Shown here: one piece after another, positions 12,483 to 23,963 of the stretch | Layout of the letters: the number at the start of each line of letters is the position of its first letter | Numbering within the stretch: the stretch's first letter is position 1 | NCBI GenBank assembly: GCA_012295275.1 | Contig: CM022668.1 | Span: 7,087,529-7,151,528, forward strand | Reading direction: 5' to 3' | DNA: 64,000 nt | DNA from: Chrysomallon squamiferum | Lineage: Eukaryota > Mollusca > Gastropoda > Neomphalida > Peltospiridae | Position numbers and translations under genes: made by a program | The notes under the pieces: model-generated | What the model was told of the DNA's origin: nothing | Database searches by the model: none | The model's input: the letters and a program-made list of their open reading frames with translations, nothing else

Positions 12483-14458
12483 CAGCCAGCCAGCGAGACA
12501 GGGGTCTAATTTCAGACATTTGAAAAGATGTAAATGCAGACAGTCTGATAAAAACAAATTTCAAAATGAGATTCTATTAACATTTACATCACATACAAAA
12601 TGATGATTAATAAAAAATGTTTTGACAAATATGATTCTGTTAAATAATCAATTAATTTTAAATGTTTTTAACTGCATGTATTGTATGTATATGTGCATGT
12701 GTGCTCATGCATGCATGTCTGGCACTTGGTCATAAACTGGACTACATCTGGATATACCGTACACACAGATTATCATTTTTTTCAAAATATACCTGAAAGC
12801 AATTTCTATCAAGATAAAAGATTTAGCTTAAACATGGTTTGCACAGCATTTAAAAAAAAATATATATAAGCAGTAGCTTCTGTAGTAAATTCAGTTATTG
12901 CTTGGAAGTTGACATCTAAATGTTTTATTTTTATCGTTCTGACAGTTACTAGGTCAATTATAATGACGTTAACACAGAATAAAATTTAGTTCATCTAAAA
13001 AAAAAATATTTAAACAAAAAAGTAAAAATAATGGGACAAAAAAAGAAAGGAGATAATGTGAATATGAAGCAGTGAAAATTACTTCCACATTTGGCAAGTG
13101 GGTTGTTTTCCAGTTAATATGGTTTTCCAGTTTTTTTCTGGTAAGATTTTCTTATTTATTTGTTAATATCTGGGCAGCTAATAATGTTTCTGCTTTATAA
13201 TCAATAAATGTTATCGGGAAAATTAAATAAAGATAAAAAATAATTTAATAAAAATGTAATAAGAATGAGAGGAAATAATATATAAATGAATAAATAAAAA
13301 TCCCTAGATAAAAGGATATATATATGTATAGCAGGTAATGTTAGATATTGGTAGACAAAAACAAATACATTATAATCAGCCTTAATGCTAAAGCATAGTT
13401 TTTAAAAGGATATATACTTTTGATGGTATATAGTATTTTAATTATTTTACACACATACACACAAAAAATTTGAATTATATTAAATTAAAAAAAAAATGGC
13501 AGATACCTGCATTCTTAAACCAATAGTAATTTCTTAGGATTTAATGACAGATATTTTGAAACCCTATTTATTTTCTGATGCATTTTAGTGTCAGAATTAA
13601 AATAGATCTTTACAGCATATAGTTATATCATAAATATTTTTGGATGCATTTTATCCCTAAAACAAAATGCTTGTATTTTAAAAATTATGAACATATTAAA
13701 AAAACATAATTATTTTGATTTGCTTTTTAACATTAAAATGTAACTTTTGTATTTTAAAAATAATAAACATATTACCACTGCAATTAATTGTTATATGATG
13801 CATTTCATTGTAACTATTTTAAAATTTTTAAATATAATTGTTTTAGTTAAAATCTAATTATTTTGCAAAGCATTTTACTATTAAAAAAAAATGTTTTAAA
13901 AATAATAAATATATTAAAAACCTTAATTATTGTGTGAAGCAATTTTAGAATTAAAACAATATTAATGTATTTAAAAATGATAAATATACCAAACACCTAA
14001 TTATTCTCCAATGCATTTTAGAATTAAAATTAAATTTATGTATTTAAAAATGAAACTTTCATCCGTGTGTTTATGAAAACACTTTTGTCTTGTTTTCTGA
14101 TCACCAGAAAATAATATATAATTTAAAAACAACACTCCAAACTCATGTAAAACCATTAATCTTAGATTTTTTACCATTTATAATAAATTTCAGTATTTGA
14201 AAAATGGCCCATGGTTAAACAAGGATTAATGTACAGCACAGCTTGTATGGAGAGAAAAACATTTGTGATACTGAATCTAGGTCAAACTACAATGAGAGGT
14301 TGTTAAGGCAAGCTTGCTGCATGGTTTTGTATCTATCAGTCGCCATTTTGTTCAGCAACTGTGAGAGAGTGATAGGATCTGTACAGTACAATCAATATGT
14401 GTTTTGTAGTTTTGATCCAGAGTGCAAAATATATGTTTTGTGTGTCTGTGTGTGTTTT

Positions 14459-14535
<77 letters not shown>

Positions 14536-15897
14536 AACAATATAAATTTAATAATCTGCAAATACAATTTAATAATTGTGGAAAATGTGCACGTTTATTA
14601 ATATATACAAAATGTCTAAGGTTTCAAATTACTGGAAATACCACTGGTTTAATAACAATACAAAAAATGTTTGTGATTTGAATATAAAGAAAAGCTACTG
14701 TTTTATAATGATACTAAAAATATCTGAGGTTTCAAATTAAAAACTTTAAGTTAACTGTTTTGTCTTGCATTTTAACATTAAATTGTGATATCTATATTCT
14801 AAAAATGGTAAATGTATTAAAACTCTAATTATTTTTGTGTTCCTGCATTATAATAACACATAAAAGCATCTAAGTTTTCAAATCAGTAGAAATTTTTCTT
14901 GTTTTAATAATATTTCATAAACTGTTTATCGTTTGAATGTGTGGAAACATTATAGGTTTGTATTATTACTAAGAATGTTTAAGATTTGAAAGTGGCTGGA
15001 TTATGTGGAAAAGTTCTTTTAGATAAGATTTGAAATTTTTTGGATTTAATAATACATAAGATGTACTGCAATTTAATTATGATATAAACACTGAAATTTA
15101 TTACAGAAGAAAAATCACTGTTTAATAATAATAATAATGTCTAATATTTGTAATTAGTCAAAATGTTTTTAATAAAATAATGAAAAAAAAAAAAACAATT
15201 TAATTTTTAAAATTAATAATACTTGAGCTTGAAATTAGCAGAATTTAATTTAATTTTTTACTAATAATACATACGATCTAAGGCAGTGATTTTCGACACT
15301 GTGCCACTGCACACTAGAGTGCTGTGGGAAAATGTCAGGTGTGCCATGGGAAATTATCCAACTTCACTTAATTAGTGCAAAAAACAATATGATTTAGTTA
15401 CTGCAGATAATCTGTCATTGTTGTGTGTGTCTGCAATACTGTGGTGAAGTAATCATATACTCTTCCTTGACAAAACTGTCACTGTGTCATTTTCTAATAC
15501 TTTTGTTTAGTGGTGTGACTCAGGGTTTTTCTTAATGTAAAAAATGTTCCTTGCCTCAAAAAAGGTTGATAAACGCTGATCTAAGATGTCACATGAGAGG
15601 AAATATTTTTGTATTTTTTTATAAGTTTTTTTATAAATCAGTCACAAACAGCATTTTAAAAATACAGTTTTAATACCATTTATATCATTTTCTCAAAAGA
15701 GCATAGGATTTAAAAATATTTTTATATACTAGTCTAGTCAAATCATTTAAACAAACAGAAAGTTATTTTTTTTTGTTTTTAATAATATATACCTTTTAAA
15801 ATAGTTTGTTTTATTATTTTATTATCAGCTTTTTAATTTTTACATATCAACTATGTATTTATTTTCAATGTGCTTTACTATATAATAAACCATATAC

Positions 15898-15970
<73 letters not shown>

Positions 15971-16391
15971 ACCCTCTGTAAACTAATTTATTAAAATACC
16001 CATATGCATACAATTTTTCCGCTGGTGGTATTTTTTTGTTTTGTTGTAAGTATATAAGAAAACATTTACCTCAAACTTGTCAGCAAAACCAAAAACTGTC
16101 ATTTGAATCGGGTTACAAGTTAAATACAACATTGTGTTTCCATGACAACGCAAATCTTTAAGCTTCTAATCTGAAGAATAACATTTATATGTAACTTTAG
16201 TGACATAAGTTTAAAAAAAAAAAATAAAAAAAATACAAATGTTTTTATAGCTATAGAAGTCAAATTAAAAATATATATATATTAAAGAGAAATTAAACAG
16301 TTTTAATGTGAATGTTATTTTATATATTATGTCAGGAAGTAGATAATTTGAATATGAATGTACAAAAATTAAAATAATACTTGCAGTTTAG

Positions 16392-16435
<44 letters not shown>

Positions 16436-18376
16436 TATATAAAAAAAAAAATCCTCTCTCACAGATTTAAAAACCTCATTTTAAGAGATTCATTATTTTA
16501 TTTTAGATATATATATATGTAAAGCGAAAAATAGAAGAAAAAAAAGCAATTAAATAAAATAAAAATAGAAATGAGTGCAAAGGTTTTTGACAACTCTTTG
16601 GCCACATCTGGAAATAATATTTTATATACACAACACTAAGCGGTAGGTACATTTCCTATCTGTACTGTGTTCTCACTCAGATATTAGTAGTATAAGCATC
16701 AGCCTACTTTGCCTGGCAAACCACTTTACATTAAACAGTATTAAGGCAAATACCATGAAACTTTCTTAGAAATTATAGTTTTTTTAAGCTATTATAAGAT
16801 ATCTTGTTCATGTACTGAGCTATCCCCAAAATATTAATTTGTTATTAGGAATAAACTTTCTTTGAAATTAAATAGCAAATTTATTATTGACAGACACATT
16901 ACTGCCTTAAGTATCAAAAAATAGTTTTGTTTTCCAGGGAAAATGTCAGTCAACTTTCTTAGAAATTAAACAGTAAATTTTGTTAGTTAGTAACTGACAC
17001 ATTATGCTTTGTTTATCTGTAAGTTATCCAGTAAGATATTACTATGTCTGCCTGGGATGACTTAATTTTAGAAATTATGTGATTCATGTCTGAAACGTGA
17101 TAGCGAATAAAATATTTATAAACAGCTAGTTCCTGCCCTGCAATAAATAACAGCAATCCAAATATAACTATGAAAATATTTCTTAGAAAATGAACAATAA
17201 AGGTGTGTAATCTAGTATATAACTATTCATCTGTGTATCAAGGTTAGACACCAGATGTTATCACAACAAACAACTACCTGGTTTTCTAGAAAGGACTGCC
17301 ACAAACTCTGATGCATACAGCAAAAATATTTTTTGTGAAAATAAATAGCAAAATATGATAAAAATTTAGTGATGATTAAAATCAATACTTGTATACAAAT
17401 TCATCTACTCCTCAGCTTCAAAAAAAGAAAAAAAAGGTCAGCCATATTGGATGGAACATCAGCTGTTGTGAATATGAAAAAGTAATGTTTAGTGATTTAG
17501 ATTAGAAATGTAAGACATATAAAAAAAATAATTATAATCTGCCTTGAGGTAAATAATAAATAAGTTCTAATACATAAAATATTTATAGTCACCAAAAAAA
17601 TACAATTTACATTCAACGAACACTGTTTTAAATAAATAAATAAATAAATAAACCATAAAAAATACATAATAAATAATATTTTAAAAAAATATTTAAAAAA
17701 ATAAAATTAAAAACAAAAATAAATAAATAAATAAATAAAATGAACAGTAAAAGGAAAAAGATTAAATAAATAATATTAACAATAAAATGAAAAATAAAAT
17801 AAAGCAAATAATAATAATAAAAAAGAATAAAACTATTTTAAAAAATAGAAAACAGTAAAGAGAAATTTTGAAAAGTAGGGTCCAAACATAAAAATACAGA
17901 TGTTAATTTGTACTTGTATTTGCACTTTGCAAGCCAAATCTTTATATAGTTAAAGTTACTGGAGCTCATAATGATGAGTCATATATCAGAATAAGCTAAA
18001 AATATCTCTGTCATTAAGTGAACAGCCAAAAGTATCAGTATTATTATCAGCTAAAATTATCTTTATTATTATCAACAAAAACTATATCGATTATTAAGTG
18101 ATCAACTAAAAATATCAGTATTATTATCAATTAAAAATAGCTTTATTGTAAAAAATCTGTTAAAAGTTTCTGTATAATTATCAGCTAAAATATGTATCTA
18201 TTAAATACCAGTAAGTGATCAGTTTAAAATCTCTTATTTATCTCTAATCAAATTAAATTATCTTCGTTTTTATCAATAAAATGATATTTAAAAAAACAAA
18301 AATTTAAATCATTTTTAAAAAATATTAAAACATTTCTAATAATTATATAAAAAAAATTATTTTAAAAAATAATGAT

Positions 18377-18440
<64 letters not shown>

Positions 18441-20694
18441 GAGCAGGAAATTTGTGAGTTAATTATTATGGTTAAATGAAATTATCATTAAGAAGGAATA
18501 ACTGTCATAATCTTCTGCAATAATCCCAATGCAACTTTAAGACACTGAAAGCAGGATTACAGATTTTCTTTAAGAAATCTGAAAACTAAGACTCATTTAC
18601 AAACCTCATTTCCTATGAAATGAGAATGCCTTTGTGTGTGTTCTATATAATTTTTAAAAAAATGTATTATTATTATTCTTTTTGTATATTGCATTATTAG
18701 TATCAAACATAATAAAATATAAAAAAAGAAAAGATAGTAATTCACAGAGAGACAAGAAAAAAGAAAAATATGACATGGTAGTTCATACATATATTTTCTT
18801 TTTTTTTCTCTCACTTTCATTATCAAAGACCTTTGAATTGTTACTAAATTTAAAACTAGACATTCGGTTTTGACTGTAAATAAAATAAAAGGAAAATGGA
18901 AAATTCCAAAGCCTGCTCTGTAAATTGCTACATGCAGTTTATAATTTAACATTCTCTGGTCTTATCTGGCTCAAGAAAATCAATATTGAGCCAAAGTAAA
19001 AATATTATCAAGTGTTCGGGAACTTGAGATCAATAATAATGATAATTTGCTCTGCTCCAAAACCTTTCTTCATTATTTAAATGTAATAAATTACTGGGTT
19101 TTATTGCCTTAGTTTTCCTACAACATGTGGAAGTAAATAAAATTTTAAAAATGATACCCACAGATAGAAAAGGTTATAATTTTTCTAAAAAGAAAAGAAA
19201 AAAAAAATGAATTAAAAAGAATACTGTAAGAACAGCAGAAATTATAAAGCAAATGATGTTATGGTTTATATTTAAAATATAAATATTATAATTTTTGTAA
19301 AAAAAAATTTATTAGTTACTTATAAGTACCGCTGGAAGCTATAAATGTGTATTTTTACTAAATATTAAATGACTTTTTAAATAATTACAAGAATTTCATA
19401 ATTATTTAGGAATGAGAGGGATAAAAAGCATCAATTAAAGCAGAAAATAAACACTACATGAATGGGAAATAGTATCCACCACCAAATTTTTTTTAGTAAC
19501 AAATAATATTTGCATGTTCTGAGTAAATTAATAAAAGAGAAAGAAAATAAGGAAAAGGTTCCACAGTTAGAAAATACATAATTAACTGATCCATTTCAAT
19601 AAACAGATAATTCAAAATACCAAACAATAACAAAAAAAAACAAAAATAATAATAAAAATATTTAAAAACACTTCTATGAAAAATAATTAATACTTTTTAA
19701 TTTTTTTAAAAGTATGTATAAAATTCTTGAAATCTAAATGAGGAGAAAATATAAATAAGTTAAATGATTAAACTAATTTAGTAACAACTGTAAATAAGAA
19801 AAATCTATATTTATATTTTTTTAAATGTCAGAGTTGTGTCCCTTTTTATCCTGTCAAGTCATACATGAACCCCAATCTCACAATTTTTAATCTTTTTTCC
19901 TTAAATATTCTTATCAGTTTCACCTCTTAGTTTTATTTATCAGGGTTTTGATAATGTTAGCAAGGAATTTACAAAAGACTCGCTTGACAGACACTGAGTT
20001 TATACTGAAAAATCATAATTTAAAGATTTTTACTGCAAAACCAAAAAACATCCTGAGAGCAGAATCACCCTTGAAACCTGCTCAAAATCTGTCAGAAATC
20101 ACACTGTCAATAACTAAAACATTATTCATTATCTTTACTTTTTAAATACATGTATAATTTAAAAAAAAAATATAGGCCTATTCAAAATGATTTCCTCAAA
20201 AGTAATCTGCTTCTTCATGTTGGAGTTGTTTTTAGTTTTTCCCTTGCTGAATTTCTTACAGTATTTAATCCTGTATTATAAAAATACAGTACATCAAGTT
20301 AATATAATCCATAATTAAGGTAAATTCTAGAATTTAAAAGAAAACAACCTTTTTGTACAGAACAAAAACAGTCTAATTTACAGAGAAATTTGTCATCTCC
20401 TGTCCATTTTTGACACACACCTACGTGTGATACGAAAATGAACAGAAAAACCGAGTGTTTGAAAAGAAAGAAAATAAGAGAATAAACACTGAAGCAAGTG
20501 TTTGTTGTAACAACAACCTATTAAAAACCTACATGATTTCTGTTGTAATCGGCGTATGTAAAACTGTTGGTGCGTGTAGATCGATCACGTTCTTGTTTTG
20601 TTGACAACTACTTGATATTTAGATTCCCTGACAGATGATGTTGCTACCATTTCACTTACTCTGTAGGACTAGCTGGATCATAGATGTCGGCCAT
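513..20694 (-). CDS. SETD2: SETD2 histone H3K36 methyltransferase, N-terminal part (three coding exons; 3' end outside the window)
   Basis: Model: join of 20660-20694, 1067-8635 and 513-632 on the minus strand, 2,574 codons plus two bases, still open at the window edge. The family trimethylates H3K36 in the nucleus while travelling with elongating RNA polymerase II. Identity rests on three things seen here. The N-terminus MADIYDPASPTED resembles the vertebrate SETD2 segment MGDFYDPEHPTPEE. The end of the giant exon reads FESIPENIYLCER, like the vertebrate pre-AWS linker ending ENVYLTER. The next exon carries the cysteine pattern of an AWS domain (CDC, CGDDC, IEC). The part before AWS is about 2,530 residues, roughly 1,000 longer than I recall for human. 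It is almost all low complexity: Ala/Val, poly-Pro, RS-, RD- and PGY-rich. The SET, WW and SRI domains would follow to the left of position 1. Drosophila-type Set2 is the same family. Confidence 0.88.
633..1066 (-). other. SETD2: SETD2 intron 2
   Basis: 434-bp intron between the giant exon and the AWS exon. It contains TAAA repeats just upstream of the acceptor (641-660) and a purine tract of GA with GGGA interruptions at 901-939, which is a CU tract in the transcript. Confidence 0.7.
901..939. repeat. (GA)n imperfect microsatellite
   Basis: GAGAGAGAGGGAGAGAG-type tract, 39 bp, inside SETD2 intron 2; (CU)n in the pre-mRNA. Confidence 0.9.
1067..8635 (-). CDS. SETD2: SETD2 giant internal coding exon (7.57 kb), disordered N-terminal region
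   Basis: Bounded by acceptor TTTTGCAG (8636-8643) and donor AAAG|GTAGGT (exon end 1067), with no stop in 2,522 codons. In order it encodes: an Ala/Val tract from an imperfect CTG/TTG repeat (8526-8585); two VPLPPSPP motifs; a basic K/R block; an ~18-residue poly-Pro run (about residues 191-216); an RS domain with repeats of the SPDRRKSKSPDRKRSRSP type (about 461-711); long acidic/Ser-rich stretches; a second Pro run (nt 4560-4620); an Arg/Asp-alternating block (about 1904-2011); a Pro-Gly-Tyr-Gln-rich prion-like segment (about 2114-2278); and KPEP repeats (nt 1355-1425). The last residues IPENIYLCE lead into AWS. In vertebrates the equivalent region is also mostly one very large exon, but shorter. 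The open frames on the other strand here are shadows of the low-complexity coding. Confidence 0.9.
8922..9545 (+). repeat. Left terminal inverted repeat of the 2.85-kb transposon
   Basis: Pairs with 11136-11768 read on the other strand. The innermost shared bases are GTTCACATA. Just inside it (about 9541-9605) a short piece of the TIR (AAAAGTTTCCTGGGTATAAT) is repeated directly, so there is an internal duplication on this side. Confidence 0.85.
10376..10804 (+). pseudogene. Remnant Cys/His-rich transposon open reading frame
   Basis: Open frame of 142 codons inside the long-TIR transposon. The stretch CCDPLNRHPEQPRTRSLR and, further on, LVPGDKLCCDC spaces Cys and His like a small zinc-binding module seen in many uncharacterised invertebrate transposon-linked proteins (recalled, not searched). 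Parts before and after look out of frame or unrelated, and no catalytic domain is visible. Most likely a decayed piece of the element's own gene; not a host gene. Confidence 0.4.
11136..11768 (-). repeat. Right terminal inverted repeat of the 2.85-kb transposon
   Basis: Reverse complement of 8922-9545, ending GATTTGACACGGAATGACCC. The two arms differ by scattered substitutions and a poly-T expansion, so the insertion is not recent. Confidence 0.85.
12413..12477. repeat. (GT)n(GA)n compound microsatellite
   Basis: GT run followed by GA run, then CCAG repeats to about 12500; in SETD2 intron 1. Confidence 0.95.
13540..14060. repeat. Degenerate AT-rich minisatellite
   Basis: Several diverged units of roughly 80-100 bp share GATGCATTTTAG, ATTAAAAT and TTTAAAAAT(A/G)ATAAATAT, e.g. 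near 13577, 13737, 13860, 13945 and 14010. Related but weaker copies of a TTTCAAATTA..AATA unit continue at 14560-15160. Confidence 0.5.
14460..14532. repeat. (TG)n(TA)n(GA)n compound microsatellite
   Basis: Three consecutive dinucleotide runs; in SETD2 intron 1. Confidence 0.95.
15284..15578. mobile_element. hAT-type non-autonomous element (MITE), 295 bp
   Basis: The left end CAGTGATTTTCGACACTGTG and the reverse complement of the right end, CAGCGTTTATCAACCTTTTT, match as imperfect terminal inverted repeats of the CAG(T/C)G type. It is flanked by an 8-bp duplication, ATCTAAGG (15276-15283) and ATCTAAGA (15579-15586), one mismatch. The body contains the phrase GTGTGCCATGGGAAA found in many animal hAT MITEs (recalled). 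No coding capacity. In SETD2 intron 1. Confidence 0.85.
15902..15967. repeat. (GA)n microsatellite
   Basis: Perfect GA run of 66 bp in SETD2 intron 1. Confidence 0.95.
16393..16440. repeat. (TA)n microsatellite
   Basis: AT run with one interruption, followed by poly-A. Confidence 0.9.
16740..17220. repeat. Degenerate minisatellite
   Basis: Recurring TTTCTTAGAAATTA(A)..AGTAAATTT and GACACATTA phrases at about 16760, 16855, 16955 and 17178 suggest an old tandem array with a unit near 100-120 bp. Confidence 0.4.
18000..18240. repeat. Degenerate minisatellite
   Basis: Repeats built on AGTATTATTATCAGCTAAAA and ATTAAGTGATCA(A)CTAAAA with a unit of about 55-65 bp. Confidence 0.6.
18381..18437. 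repeat. (TG)n microsatellite
   Basis: Perfect TG run of 57 bp in SETD2 intron 1. Confidence 0.95.
20660..20694 (-). CDS. SETD2: SETD2 coding exon 1 (start codon)
   Basis: ATG at 20694-20692 opens MADIYDPASPT plus two bases (GA), then the donor GTAAGTG at 20659. GA joins the G that begins the giant exon, giving E-D-D-L, so the phase fits exactly across a 12,024-bp intron. The exon sits in a locally GC-richer segment next to the EIF1 promoter. The alignment with the YDP.. start of vertebrate SETD2 is what makes this tiny exon convincing. Confidence 0.85.
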
Positions 20695-21313
20695 CTCGTT
20701 CTCCACTGTTTCCAGCCAATCGCCCGCACAGCCAGCGCGGTGAAGCAGGGCAACTATGCCGATCGGTGGAAATCTAGCGATCGCGGTTCTTCCCTGGCAC
20801 TTGCTTTCACTCTTTCTCGTCTGAGACCCCACCTGAAACTGCTGTAGCGTTATATGTATTCAGTATGAATCACACACAGTCTTTTTCATAATTATACATA
20901 ATATTTTAGCTCAAAACCTACATGCAAACCTGTCGTTCTACATTATAATTGACGATCTCATTCAACTTTTTCTTGAACTTGGTCGGCCATTCCGTATTCT
21001 CGAAATAAAACTTATTTCATTATAAAAAAAATTATAAATAAAAAATATAATTTTTGGTATTTCATAATAATATTATATTGCTTGTTATTAGTTTCTAATA
21101 AAAAAATGATGCAATTTAAAAAACAATCAGAATAACAAAAACAAACTTAGTGGTTCAGTCTTAGTCTCGAACCCAACGACATTTCCATGCTCTATTTTTA
21201 GATATTTGGTAACGAATCAGTGGCAAAAGTAATCCTACCCATCTGCGTATATTTTGTACGTAAAGTAATTTCAGAACTTTATTTTACGAGTGAAGAGACA
21301 TTTATTAGCTTTA
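20695..21313. promoter_or_regulatory. Bidirectional promoter interval between SETD2 and EIF1
   Basis: The start codons of SETD2 (minus, 20694) and EIF1 (plus, 21314) are 619 bp apart and face away from each other. The SETD2 side is visibly richer in GC and CpG (20695-20830) than anything around it. No TATA box is positioned convincingly for either gene. A GGTCGGCCATTCCG element lies near 20978, and a CAAGATGGCGAC element (YY1-like) lies inside EIF1 intron 1 at 21396-21407. Both 5'UTRs must lie in this interval. Confidence 0.7.
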
Positions 21314-21350
21314 ATGTCAAGCGATATTCAGAATATTACAGCTGGACTTG
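21314..21350 (+). CDS. EIF1: EIF1 coding exon 1
   Basis: ATG at 21314 encodes MSSDIQNITAGL plus one base of Gly; donor G|GTAAGT at 21351. A stretch this short is invisible as an open frame; it is supported by its phase fit with exon 2. Confidence 0.9.
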
Positions 21351-23963
21351 GTAAGTATTTATGTTTGTAAATTAAGACGTACTATTGATAGGAAACAAGA
21401 TGGCGACTTACACAACAAAATGATAGTTGAGAGGTTGGATATTAAAACATCTGTTACTAACTTCATAATTTTAATAACTTTAAATCCAAACTTTTTATGA
21501 ATTGGTAAATTGAAGATTTTCTAATTGTGAAATAGAAACAGGATCATCCGATCACCGATTCGGAGCATATATAAAAAACATTTCCAATTTTACTCTCCTG
21601 ATTCATATTTTATTATTTATTATTTATTTATTATGGAACTGATCTACCATGAATGTGAACTGTTTATTTGTTGTGTGTTTGTTAGTACCACATGAGGAAG
21701 ATTTCATTATTAATCTGGAGTTTTGTTGATTTAATTGACTATTTGAGTATTTCTAATGAGAGTTACTTTGTTTAAAACTTTAATCCTTAATTTTACCAAC
21801 ACTTTGTACGTTTATCAGTTTTAACAGTGAGTAATGAGAAATATTTGTATACATTTTTAATATTTTAATATACCAGTCTAATTTTGCACTTTGAATAGTA
21901 ACATGTTTATTGTTGTTAAATACATATGGCTGTATTTCTTTCTCTGTTCATGTTAAAGGTACCCGCAATCAGGTCACAGATCCATTTGCTGATACAGAGG
22001 AAGGAGATGTTACAGGTGGATCCAGCATCCAAGATCCCGTCCACATCCGCATCCAGCAGCGTAATGGACGTAAGATGTTGACAACTGTACAGGGCATTAA
22101 CCCCAAATACGACTTCAGAAAAATTGTCAGGCATGCAAAAAAGGTATGTCTGTTATACTGAAATGTTACTGTTACAACAGTCAGTATTAAATATTAATAT
22201 TGTTACAGGAGGAAGATCCATTTCCTAAAATCTTAAACATATTTCAAGTACCCAAGATAGTAATAGTTTGTAGATTTGAGATTACTCTATTTCACACAAA
22301 TAGTTGTTTAAAATATTGTGTAAAAGAACCTGAGGAGGCTGTTAGTATATGTTTTATAAGAAAAACATGTTTATACCAGAATCCCATCCCAAGGTCGAAT
22401 CTGTCTCTTTGTATTCCAGAATATTAATAATCTTAAGATCCACAAGGATTCCAGCATATTTCATTTAATAACATGTATTTTATTACTAACATTGCTTTTA
22501 CTGTTTTCAATTAGTTTTTTTTTTTCTTTCTTTTAACTTCTGCAGTTTTTTTTAAGTTTTCTTTTTACCCAGTAACAGAAAAATAGATTATTTTATGTGG
22601 AAGTTTAAATATGTAACTCAATTGATTATAATTTGTAATTCTTCCTGTTGAAGTTGTTGCTATTAAGAGTTGTGACATTTATGAATAGCAACAGTAGCAA
22701 TGAAAAGAATTATGAGGTAGTATCTGAATGTTTTGATACACTGGGATATTTGGTATTTTGTTTAGTTTTTTTTATACAAAAAGAAACTGAACCTTCATTA
22801 AAAAAAATATATATCAAGACCAAGACAGTTGAAGAAAATTAAAAAAAAAATTATAATTAAAAAGAAACAATTACATAAAATGGTTTATAAAAATAAAGTT
22901 TTGTTTGAAATGATTGTTTTAATATTTGGTTTGTTTATTTTTTATATTAATAATCAATTTAAAAAAATTCTTCCATGAGGGTGTGGTGGCATTTTGTAGT
23001 AAATATGCAAAAGCCTAATCTTTAAAGATTCCGTGTCATAGCTATGTAAAAGGTTTGCAAATCATTGTAATTTCTTTTGTGCTGATGTTACAGACAGAAA
23101 ATAGTTTTCTCTCACTATTGTTCATTAACAAAGACATTTTAATCCATAAAATAAAAATAACTAATAATAATTATACACAGGTGTATTTTGTTTTATTTTT
23201 CCTTCATTTGTAGATACATTTGTTATATAATCCACGATTTAATTATCTGTTCTTCAGGAATTTGCCTGCAACGGCACTGTGGTTGAACATCCGGAATACG
23301 GCGAAGTAATACAACTGCAGGGTGATCAGCGTCAGCTAATCAGCAACTTCCTCATCACGACTGGCATCGTTAATAAAGATCAGGTCAAGGTGAGGGACAT
23401 TTTCTTTTTTGTCAGATAGAGTATTTCTGGATTGTGAAAATTTCATGACAGAACTGTGTTTTTTTTTAAATATGTATTTCCAGAGAGTGAATTTTTTAAA
23501 TAATCCAATATCTTAAATGATTGCTTAGTCCACAAAATTTAACAATAAAATAAAATATGAAAAATATGAAAAAACAATTGAAAGAAGTGTACTTTTCACT
23601 GTTGAATGTCAGTTGATAAACAATGACACTGTGACAAGCCAGATGTGTGGGATATAGGACCTGTTACCACCATTATTAAAGACAGGAATGTGTATGTGTG
23701 TTTAAAACAACCTTTGATGTACAGTCAGTGGATTTTAGAATTGCAGTTTCAAATATATCGAATGTAAAATCTGTTGTGATATTGTTAGAACTAAGGAGAA
23801 ATGACAAAATAATCTGATCTTTTTAAATTTCACTGAATTTTATTACGTTATGTCTTTGTTGTTTTTTTTGAATGTATTAAAATTTACAAAATACCTATAT
23901 TGTTTTTAAATGCATCATATAAATATTCATTTATATTTTTATTTTTAGGTTCATGGTTTCTAA
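21314..23963 (+). CDS. EIF1: Eukaryotic translation initiation factor 1 (eIF1/SUI1), four coding exons
   Basis: Join of 21314-21350, 21959-22143, 23258-23389 and 23949-23963, giving 122 aa. eIF1 binds the 40S subunit near the P site, keeps the scanning complex open and enforces AUG selection. The protein carries the family's strongest signatures: HIRIQQRNGRKMLTTVQGI, EFACNGTVVEHPEYGEVIQL, QGDQRQLISNFL, and the usual ending VHGF*. The SUI1 fold covers about residues 36-118. The N-terminal tail (MSSDIQNITAGLGTRNQ..DPFAD) is slightly longer than the 113-aa human protein. All four junctions are canonical GT..AG and phase-consistent. The gene is head-to-head with SETD2 and convergent with LARP4. 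Confidence 0.96.
21351..21958 (+). other. EIF1: EIF1 intron 1
   Basis: 608 bp. It begins near a YY1-like CAAGATGGCGAC (21396-21407), as often seen close to transcription starts of housekeeping genes; otherwise nothing notable. Confidence 0.7.
21959..22143 (+). CDS. EIF1: EIF1 coding exon 2
   Basis: Acceptor TTAAAG ending at 21958, donor AAG|GTATGT. It encodes GTRNQVTDPFADTEEGDVTG, a variable linker, then the first half of SUI1 up to RHAKK. Confidence 0.95.
22144..23257 (+). other. EIF1: EIF1 intron 2
   Basis: 1,114 bp, AT-rich; no repeat or exon recognised. Confidence 0.7.
23258..23389 (+). CDS. EIF1: EIF1 coding exon 3
   Basis: Acceptor TCTTCAG ending at 23257, donor AAG|GTGAGG. 44 codons from EFACNGTVVEHPEYG to VNKDQVK, the most conserved half of SUI1. 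Confidence 0.96.
23390..23948 (+). other. EIF1: EIF1 intron 3
   Basis: 559 bp, AT-rich; nothing recognised. Confidence 0.7.
23949..23963 (+). CDS. EIF1: EIF1 coding exon 4 (VHGF and stop)
   Basis: Acceptor TATTTTTAG ending at 23948, then GTT CAT GGT TTC TAA. The VHGF ending is the standard eIF1 C-terminus. Confidence 0.95.
   Translation, partial: VHGF

Larger units (their letters stand above)
8636..20659 (-). other. SETD2: SETD2 intron 1 (12.0 kb)
   Basis: Donor GTAAGTG at 20659, acceptor TTTTGCAG ending at 8636. It hosts a long-TIR transposon (8922-11768), a hAT-type MITE (15284-15578), three (GA)n tracts, a (TG)n tract and degenerate AT-rich minisatellites. No additional exon is needed: exon 1 and the giant exon join in phase. 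I saw no coding-quality stretch in the intron outside the transposon. Confidence 0.8.

Noticed and set aside
20635-20847. 70-codon plus-strand open frame in the promoter interval
   Set aside because: Overlaps SETD2 exon 1 antisense; no recognisable similarity and explained by GC-richer sequence.
22370-22410. Possible tRNA B-box-like GGTCGAATC
   Set aside because: No A box or cloverleaf around it; no tRNA gene was found anywhere in the window.
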